From positions 9,552,878-9,616,877 of the forward strand of contig CM044956.1 of assembly GCA_024516035.1 (NCBI GenBank): a DNA stretch of 64,000 nucleotides. Direction: 5' to 3'. This stretch comes from Bactericera cockerelli (taxonomy: Eukaryota > Arthropoda > Insecta > Hemiptera > Triozidae). This document shows, piece after piece, positions 1 to 12,100 of the stretch. Position 1 is the first letter of the stretch, and each line of letters opens with the position of its first letter. The position numbers were made by a program, and so were the translations under genes. Below the pieces are notes generated by a model. It was not told where the DNA came from and ran no database searches. It saw only the letters and a program-made list of their open reading frames with translations.

Positions 1-28
1 CTCCGCGCCTCTGAGGAGAGAGAGTGTC

Positions 29-290
29 GGTGGTCGAGTTGGTTAAGGCGCTGGTCTATTGCTGATCCAGGTAGCGTAGGGATCCGTGGGTTCGAATCCC
101 AACCGATGCAAAAGGCAATAACCCCGCCTTTTAGTTAGGACATATTATGTATATATTTTGATTTTTTTTTCTTGTTTATATTATTATTATTGTCAATTTT
201 TATATTTAATTTTTACCATTATTTGTTTGTATTATATATGTTCTACCTACCAATAAAGAGTTTCTAAATAAATAAAAAATAAATAAATGC
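29..290 (+). mobile_element. tRNA-headed SINE with shared core and AT-rich tail
   Basis: A tRNA-like head (box A-like gttggttaagg, box B ggttcgaatccc) runs into the module ggcaataaccccgcc, then an AT-rich body ending aataaagagtttctaaataa. It joins a tRNA head to the body that elsewhere starts with ggttgggtggaagag. Confidence 0.75.
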
Positions 291-560
291 ATGAATTTTA
301 CCACATTTATTTGATCCCATCTGTGGTATCCCGTTCAACGGACGACCGGCCTTTACTAGAGGCAAGGCATTGGTTGACCATACTGTATCAAAATGACCAC
401 ATAATAATTGGATAAGTGGTAGGAAATGTTTTCAGCATTGAGTATTAACTTTGTTTAGAGGTTACCTTTCACTAAATGGTCTATTATTATTTCACAACCA
501 CAAACATTCAGCATCGGAGGAACTACCCCAGCATCAATTTCCTTTTTACAGCGGATCCTC
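291..560. repeat. Old, decayed repeat sequence
   Basis: No coding sense. Around 410-450 a worn copy of the SINE core can be read (aagtggtaggaaatg...cagcattgag). The rest is not recognisable. Confidence 0.35.
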
Positions 561-569
561 TTTAATGTA

Positions 570-2161
570 GTTCAAAGAGTACATGCTAGTATGAGGTTTA
601 CCTGGATGCCACAATAGCCATAGCCTTGTGTACGATATGGAAGAAGTACATGCTAACATGAGGTTTACAAGGATGCCAGGAAAGCCATAGCTTTGTCTAC
701 TATATGGAAGAAGTACATGCTAGCATGAGGTTTACCTGGATGCCAGGATAGCCATAGCCTTGGCCTCGTCCACCATATGGAAGAAGTACATGCTAGCATG
801 AGGTTTACCTGGATGCCAGGATAGCCATAGCCTCATCCACCATATGGAAGAAGTACATGCTAGCATGAGGTTTACCTGGATGCCAGGATAGCCATAGCCT
901 TGGCCTCGTCCATCATATGGAAGAAGTACATGCTAGCATGAGGTTTACCTGGATGCCAGGATAGCCATAGCCTTGGCCTCGTCCATCATATGGAAGAAGT
1001 ACATGCTAGCATGAGGTTTACCTGGATGCCAGGATAGCCATAGCCTTGGCCTCGTCCACCATATGGAAGAAGTACATGCTAGCATGAGGTTTACCTGGAT
1101 GCCAGGATAGCCATAGCCTCATCCACCATATGGAAGAAGTACATGCTAGCATGAGGTTTACCTGGATGCCAGGATAGCCATAGCCTTGGCCTCGTCCATC
1201 ATATGGAAGAAGTACATGCTAGCATGAGGTTTACCTGGATGCCAGGATAGCCATAGCCTTGGCCTCGTCCACCATATGGAAGAAGTACATGCTAGCATGA
1301 GGTTTACCTGGATGCCAGAATAGCCTTGGCCTCGTCCACCATATGGAAGAAGTACATGCTAGCATGAGGTTTACCTGGATGCCAGAATAGCCTTGGCCTC
1401 GTCCACCATATGGAAGAAGTACATGCTAGCATGAGGTTTACCTGGATGCCAGGATAGCCATAGCCTTGGCCTCGTCCACCATATGGAAGAAGTACATGCT
1501 AGCATGAGGTTTACCTGGATGCCAGGATAGCCATAGCCTTGGTATCGTCCACCATATGGAAGAAGTACATGCTAACATGAGGTTTACCTGGATGCCAGGA
1601 TAGCCATAGCCTTGGCCTCGTCCACCATATGGAAGAAGTACATGCTAGCATGAGGTTTACCTGGATGCCAGGATAGCCATAGCCTTATCGTCGTCCACCA
1701 TATGGAAGAAGTACATGCTAGCATGAGGTTTACCTGGATGCCAGGATAGCCATGGCCTTGGCCTCATCCACCATATGGAAGAAGTACATGCTAGCATGAG
1801 GTTTACCTGGATGCCAGGATAGCCATAGCCTTGGCCTCGTCTAACATATGGAAGAAGTACATGCTAGCATGAGGTTTACCTGGATGCCACGATATCCATT
1901 GCCTTGGCCTCGTCTACCATATGGAAGAAGTACATGCTAGTATGAGGTTTACCTGGATGCCAGGATAGCCATAGCCTTGGCCTCGTCCACCATTTATGGA
2001 AGAAGTACATGCTAGCATGAGGTTTACCTGGATGCCAGGATATCCATAGCCTTGTCTACTATATGGAAGAAGTACATGCTAACATGAGGTTTACAAGAAT
2101 GCCAGAATAGCCATGGCCTCGTCCACCATATGGAAGAAGTACATGCTAGCATGAGGTTTAC
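570..2161 (-). repeat. Exon 24 donor array: 22 copies, 73- or 67-base unit
   Basis: Direct tandem repeat continuing from the 3' end of Piezo exon 24. Each unit contains about 44 exon bases, the donor (minus strand CCAG then gtaaac) and about 29 intron bases. Donor positions step by 73 or 67 (for example 805, 872, 945, 1018, 1091, 1158). The shorter unit lacks six bases, and two different six-base losses occur. Two copies (near 665 and 2091) have lost the CCAG. Nearly every unit could act as a donor. Confidence 0.95.
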
Positions 2162-2318
2162 CTGGATGCCAGGATAGCCATAGCCTTGGCCTCGTCCACC
2201 ATATGGAAGAAGTAGTGGCTGGAGAAGAGCCGCCGCTGCAGGAAGAGGAACATGAAGCAGGCCGCGTCCCAGGCGAGGCCCACCTGTTCCACTGGCACCT
2301 CACACTCCCCCCTCATCT
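2162..2318 (-). CDS. Piezo: Piezo exon 24 of 24 visible
   Basis: 52 residues: EMRGECEVPVEQVGLAWDAA, CFMFLFLQRRLFSSHYFFHM, then VDEAKAMAILASR. The E-x-G-L-A-W-D and L-Q-R-R-x-F-x-S-x-Y-F motifs, ending in I-L-A-S-R, lead directly into the beam helix of Piezo, encoded beyond the left edge. Acceptor ttgcag, donor gtaaac, exit phase 2. Twenty-two more copies of its 3' end and donor fill the next 1.6 kb. Confidence 0.96.
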
Positions 2319-3139
2319 CTGCAACCACACCGGGGGAAAAAAAAATAATAATAAATAAAATAAAATAGCCTTTATTAAAATATTAATTTACAATACAAGT
2401 TATTTACGTACATAGTTATTTCATATTTTATTCAATTTTATATACATATAAAAAATATTTTAATTAATAAAGTGTACTCGTCTAATTGAAGGCCTACACC
2501 GGGAAATAGTGAGTCAAAATCCATTATCATAGGGTGGCGTCATCGTGAACGATGATATGTAAATAGTTGGGTGGAAGAGATTGCCATAGGCAATAACCCC
2601 GCCCTTTAGTTAGGACATAATATGTATATAATTTGTTTATTTTTTTTCTTCATGTTTATATTATTAATATTTAAAGCTTTATTAGGAGGACAAAGTACAA
2701 TGGTAACAGTATAAAATTAAGAAGAAAAAAAAAAAAAAAAAAAAAACAAACAAACAAATGACAAAATAAATAAGTAAAAAAAAGAAAATAACAATAATGT
2801 CCTACCTACTAATAAAGAGTTTCTAAATAAATAAATATGATAGCCTGACAGTGTAGGAATGACTCAGCACTTCTACCACTGTCTCTACAAGGAGGCTAAT
2901 AATTGACAAGGGCACCCAGAACCAAGCCAATGCTGGCCTACTCCCTGTTTATAGTCCCCAGCCAGACTGCTGGTCTACTCACTGTTTATAGTCCCCCAGC
3001 CAAACTGCTGGTCTACTGCCTATTTATAGTCCCCCAGCCAGACAGATTTGGAAGAAAAAAATGTTTTTTAAATTTACTGTAGGTAAATAAAGTTTCATAA
3101 AAATTGTTAAATGATAAACTAGCAAGGTAATTGCACACA

Positions 3140-3173
<34 letters not shown>

Positions 3174-6100
3174 ATGAGACTTTCACAGCCTTTTTTATTT
3201 CGTAGCCATGAAACAGCAGCTACTGTAGACGCATCTGTTCTGTGTTGTAGCTTGCCCGTCCTGTTAAGTTTAGTATGCCTTCCATTTGATGGGCGAGAAG
3301 TGACACAATACTTCCATTTAGGTGCTGTGTCAACACGAGCGCACCGGAAGGTTTCCATTACAAACAACTGTTACCAAATTTTGAACATCTTTTTTGTCGG
3401 CTCTGGAATTCGAACTCGGGACCTTCCGCATGGCAAGCGAGTATCTTACCACTGAGCTAATAATAATAATAATACTTTTCATTAGAAGGTAACCACCAGG
3501 CGAGGTTAATTTTCAAAGCATTTTCTACCACCTAACCCTCAGAGTCTTATTATTATGTGGTCACAAACTCAAATTAATGAGGAAAAATCCATGCACTGCG
3601 TGGGATTCGAACCAACGGATCCCTACGCTACCTGGATTACTAGACTAGCGCGTTAACCACTTGACTACCAGAGCACTAGTGACTACTATAATTCTAGAAA
3701 AAGATCGTTATTTGGTCCACATTTTTTACTTTCTATTTATTGAAGGCCATTTTCCTCGACTACAGGTCATATCTATTGGCATAAGGGGACAACCTGTCTT
3801 TCGCTGACAATCTAAATAAAGGATCCTTACGCTACCTGGATTACTAGACTAGCGCGTTAATCACTTGACTACCAGTGCACAATTTTTTTTTAAATAGTTT
3901 ATTTATTTATTTTCTTTGTAATAATAATAATATCGCCTTATTTATACTGCCCGATTAAGACTACTAAAGTCCCATTATTCCAGCAGTAAGCCCAAGACAT
4001 ATTATTATGTGGTAAAAATCCCAAATGGGACGATAACTTATCATGTCCCGGCTGGGTTTCGAACCCACGACCTCTGGAAATTTTGGATTCACAGAGTGCC
4101 GCCTTTACCACTGAGCTACCGGGACAGTGGCTTAGCTTTGAATGGCTTCTAAGAATCGTGCGCTTACCTTGAGAGGGCGTGAACTTCTGGATGCAGAAGA
4201 TCCCGAAGAGCTGCACCAGCCAGCAGGCGTGCACCTGGATCTCACTCATGAAGATGCAGCCGGGGATCTGCAGGATAGTCTTCATGAGGATCACGAACAC
4301 GTTGTAGCCTATCATGTAGTTCCACCTAAGATGAGATAAGATAAGATTGTTATATTGTGCATTTGATACATAAAGTATGTTCACAACGTCATGACAAAAA
4401 TAGAACAAAATTTATAAAATATAAAAATAATATATAAAAAATTAAAATAAAAATATAAAATTATATAAAATAAAATATAAACTTATATAAAATTTATGTT
4501 TTATGTATTGAAACCTCCGTGGCGTCAAGTCACGGACCGCGCACTGTGCATGATAGGAAAAACCGACGCCCAACAATGACCCGTGATATAGAATTCGTCT
4601 ATCAATTTCGCACTCCATCCCAACAGAGACCACCATAATTGGTCCAACCCGCAACCAACCTCTACCAAGAGACCCTATACCGGTGGGCATAGGTTAATTC
4701 CGGACAAGGGCGTGTTCAAGTTTAAAGTTCGGGAGAAGACGACTCGCATTTACATTTGCATTTTTTATTTAATTAGTAACCCATTCCACCTAACCTCACC
4801 TTCATGAGAATCACAAACACGTTGTACCCTATCATGTAGTTTCACCTGCGGGAGAAGACAACCCGCTGTTACATTTGCATTTTACTTCCGTTAGTTTCTC
4901 TTATTAGAAACGGAAAAATTGTGTTGGTTTTTGTATTTATATTATTAGCTATATTTGCATCTTGCACTACACACTGGACATGGAAGGAGCTCAGACCACG
5001 GGATCCGGGCTTTCAAGGAGTTCAATGCCCATATATCAGTCCTTTCTTTATAAAGAAAAACACCCAGCTCAAGTTCTAAGCTTATTGGGTGTGAATAACT
5101 GATCATTAATTAATTTTATACAACACACATAATACATGTAAATTAGTCAGTCCATAATAATGTAAAACTATACATACTTTAATTACTTTTCTCATTATTA
5201 TCATATTCATCTTTAAAAAATATTTTCTGTAATTAGAGAGAAAGCAAGTAAAAATTATTCACAAACAACTGACATCACTATCGATGCTTGCCATAAGACA
5301 CAGTACTCTTGTTACTTGTGTTTTGAAGTAGAGAATGACGATGGTTATTTTCAGGATGATGGTTTGTACTTATTGTGTGACTGTTAAAATGTTTATTATA
5401 AAATAAAGTTGAAATAAATAAATAAAATAAGGGTTGGGTGGAAGAGATTGCCTCAGGCAATAACCCCACCCTTTAGTTAGGACATATATTATGTCTATAT
5501 TTATTTTTTTTTTCTTTATTTTTTTCTTCTATTATATTGTATATTGTATTTTCATTTGTAATTATGTGTATTGTATATAATATGTCCTATTACCTAATAA
5601 AGTGTAAATAAATAAATAAATAAAAAATGAGTTTGCAACTTACCACCGAAGAATGACGTTGATGGGTCGCAGGTAGAAGTCGTTGCCCTGCCAGAGGAAG
5701 ATGAAGGACCCGACCAGGTAGCCCAGGGAGAAGATGTTAACCCTGTTGGTGCCCGCCAGGAACACAATGGCCAGGGTGAACCACAGGAAGGACTGAAGAA
5801 GCACGCGCTTGCCAATGTCCAGCCACGACCTGAAACACAAGCCACACTATAGTAGTAGAAACCCATGACAAGCCACGACCTGAAACACAAGCCACACTAT
5901 AGTAGGAGCCCATGACAAGCCACGACCTGAAACACAAGCCACACTATAGTAGGAGCCCATGACAAGCCAGGACCTGAAACACAAGCCAGGGAGAAGATGT
6001 TAACCCTGTTGGTGCCCGCCAGGAACACAATGGCCAGGGTGAACCATAGGAAGGATTGCAGAAGCACGCGCTTGCCAATGTCAAGCCAGGACCTGAAACA

Positions 6101-9100
6101 CAAGCCACACTATAGTAGAAACCCATGACAAGCCAGGACCTGAAACACAAGCCAGGGAGAAGATGTTAACCCTGTTGGTGCCCGCCAGGAACACAATGGC
6201 CAGGGTGAACCATAGGAAGGATTGCAGAAGCACGCGCTTGCCAATGTCCAGCCAGGACCTGAAACACAAGCCACACTATAGTAGAAACCCATGACAAGCC
6301 AGGACCTGAAACACAAGCCACACTATAGTAGAAACCCATGACAAGCCACGACCTGAAACACAAGCCACACTATAGTAGAAACCCATGACAAGCCAGGACC
6401 TGAAACACAAGCCACACTATAGTAGAAACCCATGACAAGCCAGGACCTGAAACACAAGCCACACTATAGTAGAAACCCATGACAAGCCAGGACCTGAAAC
6501 ACAAGCCACACTATAGTAGAAACCCATGACAAGCCAGGACCTGAAACACAAGCCACACTATAGTAGAAACCCATGACAAGCCAGGACCTGAAACACAAGC
6601 CACACTATAGTAGAAACCCATGACAAGCCAGGACCTGAAACACAAGCCACACTATAGTAGAAACCCATGACAAGCCAGGACCTGAAACACAAGCCACACT
6701 ATAGTAGAAACCCATGACAAGCCAGGACCTGAAACACAAGCCACACTATAGTAGAAACCCATGACAAGCCAGGACCTGAAACACAAGCCACACTATAGTA
6801 GAAACCCATGACAAGCCAGGACCTGAAACACAAGCCACACTATAGTAGGAGCCCATGACAAGCCAGGTAGCCCAGGGAGAAGATGTTAACCCTGTTGGTG
6901 CCCGCCAGGAACACAATGGCCAGGGTGAACCATAGGAAGGATTGCAGGAGCACGCGCTTGCCAATGTCAAGCCAGGACCTGAAACACAAGCCACACTATA
7001 GTAGAAACCCATGACAAGCCAGGACCTGAAACACAAGCCACGCTATAGTAGAAACCCATGACAAGCCAGGGAGCCAATGTCAAGCCACGACCTGAAACAC
7101 AAGCCACACTATAGTAGAAACCCATGACAAGCCAGGACCTGAAACACAAGCCACACTATAGTAGAAACCCATGACAAGCCAGGGAGCCAATGTCAAGCCA
7201 GGACCTGAAACACAAGCCATACTATAGTAGAAACCCATGACAAGCCAGGACCTGAAACACAAGCCACACTATAGTAGTAGAAACCCATGACAAGCCAGGG
7301 AGCAAATGTCAAGCCAGGACCTGAAACACAAGCCACACTATAGTAGAAACAACATGGGTGCCAGGAAGCCAATGTCAAGCCACGACCTGAAACACAAGCC
7401 ACACTATAGTAGAAACCCATGACAAGCCAGGACCTGAAACACAAGCCACACTATAGTAGAAACCCATGACAAACCAGGACCTGAAACACAAGCCACACTA
7501 TAGTAGAAACCCATGACAAGCCAGGACCTGAAACACAAGCCACACTATAGTAGAAACCCATGACAAGCCAGTACCTGAAACACAAGCCACACTATAGTAG
7601 AAACCCATGACAAACCAGGATCTGAAACACAAGCCACACTTTAGTAGAAACCCATGACAAGCCAGGACCTGAAACACAAGCCACACTTTAGTAGAAACCC
7701 ATGACAAGCCAGGACCTGAAACACAAGCCACACTATAGTAGAAACCCATGACAAGCCAGGGAGCCAATATCAAGCCAGGACCTGAAACACAAGCCACACT
7801 ATAGTAGAAACCCATGACAAGCCAGGACCTGAAACACAAGCCACACTATAGTAGAAACCCATGACAAGCCAGGGAGCCAATATCAAGCCAGGACCTGAAA
7901 GTAGAACTTGTCTTTAAAATTTGGTTTCAGTTGTCTGTAAGAGATACCTTATGGTGCGCTCGTGTTGACCCAGCATCTAACTCGGAAGTATTGTGTCACT
8001 TTTGGCCCATCAGAGGGGAGACATACTACGGGATGGGCAATCTACAACAGAGACCACAAGCGTCTACAGTAGCTCCTATTGAATGGCTACGAAATGAAAA
8101 AAGATGTGAAACATTTTTTTTTAAATAAAAATAATAATGATAATTTAACCCTAAATGGAACCCCAGCCACATGGAGGAAAACCAATTTTACGGTGAAATT
8201 ACTTCCGAGAAATTTCTAATATTAGAAATCTGAAGTATTTATTCTTTGTTAATTAAACCGGTGTTTACTACTTGGGTACAGAACTACTACTTTGGTACCA
8301 AACACGCAGGTAAAAATTACTAGTTGGGTACGGAAGATGTACTACTTGGGTACCAGATAAAAGACAAGTAGAAGGATAAAATAAGGTCTGTACCCAAGTA
8401 GTATACAGCCAATTAAACTCACTTGACGTGGGAGATGTAGTCAGGCACCGGGTTCACGTAGTTGGGCCGCTCAGCCTCCTGCACAATGCTGTGGTTGGAG
8501 CCCCCGGCATACTCCGAGCCTGCGTGGCGCCGCTCTATGCGGAACACGAGGTTCTGCCGGGTGATCAGGATGAGGACGAAGAAATCACCTGGCCAAGGAG
8601 AAGCGGTTGAGTGGAAGAGCTCACATGTGAGAACCCTGCCACTTTAAAGAAAGCCAAAAAAAAGAGAAAAAAAAGAAGCGAAACAGAGGGAGTTGATTCT
8701 GTCCCGGTAGCTCAGTGGTAAAGGCGACACTCTGTGAATCTAGAGGTCGCCGGTTCAAAACTCGGCCGGGATATGAATAAATCAACTTGATGTTTATGTC
8801 CCGGTAGCTCAGTGGTAAAGGCGGCACTCTGTGAATCCAGAGATTCCAGAGGTCGTGGGTTCGAAACCCGGCCGGGATATGACAAGTTATCCCCTCCTAT
8901 TTTGTATTTTTGTCACAAAATAATACGTCTTGGGCTTATGGCTAGAATAATGGGACTTGATAGTCCTAATCAAACAGTATGAATAAGGCGATATTATTAT
9001 AATTGATTCAGTTGATTGTATGGAATGCATCGAGCTGGAAGAATTAAAAAATGTTAAAACAATTATTATAATTTATAATATTTATAACCGAACAATAAAT

Positions 9101-12100
9101 CTTGATTTTAATTGAGAAAAAAAAAAACATATTGATTTTTCTCCTTAAATTTACGAAATAATAGACCTCATCGCCGATCAATACTCACAGATAAGCTTGT
9201 AGGCAGACGGTGGCTTGTCAATGTCGGGGAGGTACATCCAGTCCCGAAGCCTCTGCAGCCATTCTGTATCCCACGGGAAATCTGGGAACAACACAAAGAG
9301 AACAAATTGAAGATAATTGTAATAGATAAAAAAAAGCAACAAAAAAAAAAAAACGGTTGATGGTTGATCCAGCATCAAATCACTCAGATTAATACTGTGG
9401 GTCAGGAAGAGCTGGGAATAGTTGTGTGAAACAATTGTCAAAAATGTTGAATGAGATATAATACACTGAAGCTATTTTAATCTGCTGACCAAGGTAGAGA
9501 GCATCATAACAAGCGGAGTAGCTCACGCAGCTACTACAACAGAAACAGAATGAAACAGAGCGCACGATTAGGTCCCGGGTTCGAATCCCAGAGCCGACAG
9601 ATAATTTGTATTCAAAATTTGGTTACAGTTGTTTGTAGGGGATACCTTCCGGTGCACTCGTGTTGACCCAGCACCTAAATGGGAAGTATTGTGTCACTTC
9701 TCGCCCATCAGAGGGGAGGCGTACAACGTGATCGACAAACTACAACAGTACAACATCGACGGTTGTTTGATGGCTAAGAAATAACAGCTATGGGCCATCA
9801 GTATTAATACGATAGTCTGATTGGGGGATGTTAAACAGGCAGAAGACCAGTGTCCCGCTAGAGGACTATAAACAGAGAACAGACTAGCCAACTCTTACAA
9901 GCCAGGCTAGCTTGCAGTTTCCTAAGGGTTTTGGCTTATAAAGAAAAGTCTATGTCCTCATGATGGTTGATCGCACATAGAAATATGTGGTTCAGGACGA
10001 GCCAACTTTGAAATAAAGTTGGCTGGAGACCATCTCTCAACCCTCCAGCTGTAGCTAAGCTGGCTACAACAACAACAACAGTATTAATACGAGGAGACTC
10101 ACGTATACACAGGTCAGGGGGGAGTCCCACCACAAGGTCATACTGCAGGGGGATCACTAGGCGTAGCTTACGTCGCTACTACAACAACAACAACAGGTAT
10201 GAATACTCACGTATACAGTCTGGCTGGGGGACGTTAAACAGGGAGAAGACCAGTGTCTCGCTAGAGGACTATAAGCAGAGAACAGACTAGTCAACCCTTA
10301 CAAGCCAGGCTAGCTTGCCATTTCCTAAGGGTTTAATGGCTTATAAAGAAAAGTCCGAGATCCTCATGATGGTTGATCGCACATAGAAATATGTGGTTCA
10401 GGACGAGCCAACTTTGAAATAAAGTTGGCTGGAGACCATCTCTCAACCCTCCAGCTGAAGCCAAGCTGGCTACAAGAACAACAGTATTAATACGAGGAGA
10501 CTTACGTATACATAAGTCAGGGGGGAGTCCCACCACCAGGGCATACTGCAGGGGGATCACTAGGGGTAGCTTACGTCGCTACTACAACAACAACAGGTAT
10601 GAATACTCACGTATACAGTCTGGCTGGGGGACGTTAAACAGGGAGAAGACCAGTGTCCCGCTAGAGGACCATAAACAGAGAACAGACTAGCCAACCCTTA
10701 CTAGGCTAGCTTGCAGTTTCCTAAGGGTTTAATGGCTTAGAAAGAAAAGTCTATGTCCTCATGATGGTTGATCATACATAGAAATATGTGGTTGAAATAA
10801 AGTTGGCTGGAGACCATCTCTCAACCCTCCAGCTGTAGCCAAGCTGGCTACAACAACAACAATACTCACGTATACACAGGTCAGGCGGTAGTCCCACCAC
10901 CAGGGCGTACTGCAGGGGGATCACTATCACCACGAACACGATGAACACATTCCACACCTTGGCGAGCCTGGCGCGGGACAGCAGGACCAGCACGGACAGC
11001 CAGACGGCGTAGACCATGGCGTAGAAGTCCATGCGCAGGGATATCAGCACCACCACCGCCATGAAGGAGATCTGGGGGGAAAATATAATAACAATAATAT
11101 CGCCTTATTTAAATGGGATATCAGAACTGTTTACGTAATTGCAGCATTATTGTTGCGTGTTAACAGAAAAAAAAAAAAAAAAAAAAAGAACCACTACTGC
11201 CATGAATGAGATCTGGGGGAAAAATATAATAACAATAATATTGCCTTATTTAAATGGGATATCAGAACCACCACTGCCATGAATGAGATCTGAGGGAAAA
11301 TATAATAACAATAATATCGCCTTATTTAAATGGGATATCAGAACCACCACTACCATGAACGAGATCTGGTTATTTAAAATGGGATATCAGCACCACCACT
11401 GCCATGAATGAGATCTGAGGAAAAAATAATAACAATAATATCACCTTATTTAAACAATCTGATTTAAACGGCGTAGAAGTCCATGCGCAGGGATATCAGC
11501 ACCACCACTGCCATGAATGAGATCTGAGGGAAAAATATAATAAGTTATCATATCTGTGTTCAGGGATATCAGCACCACCACCGCCATGAATGAGATCTGA
11601 GGGAAAAATATAATAAGTTATCATATCTGTGTTCAGGGATATCAGCACCACCACCGCCATGAATGAGATCTGAGGGAGAAATATAATAAGTTATCATATC
11701 TGTGTTCAGGGATATCAGCACCACCACCGCCATGAATGAGATCTGAGGAAAAAATAATAAGTTATCATATCTGTGTTCAGGGATATCAGCACCACCACTG
11801 CCATGAATGAGATCTGAGGGAAAAATAATAAGTTATCATATCTGTGTTCAGGGATATCAGCACCACCACTGCCATGAATGAGATCTGAGGAAAATATAAT
11901 AAGTTATCATATCTGTGTTCAGGGATATCAGCACCACCACCGCCATGAATGAGATCTGAGGGAAAAATATAATAAGTTATCAATTATATCAAAAAAATAT
12001 AATTGCGGATAGCATGTGTGACAGGAGAGAAGAGAGCAAAATCATACTTGATGCAACGAATAAGTTTGGCTGTTCAGGTTGGAAATGCGACGAGTGTGTT

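Noticed and set aside
570..2161. Regular repeats resembling a CRISPR array
   Set aside because: Eukaryotic intron; units are direct continuous copies of an exon end with no unique spacers and no cas genes.
3600..3677. tRNA genes (many heads with box A and box B in the window)
   Set aside because: Each is followed by the same SINE body and an AT-rich tail and occurs in many copies; anticodon loops are degenerate. Treated as SINEs.
5594..7839. A series of open frames on the minus strand with CFRSWL and YYSVACVSG repeats
   Set aside because: They are translations of the exon 22 acceptor array; the 47-base period walks through the three frames. Not genes, apart from the real exon at 5644-5829.
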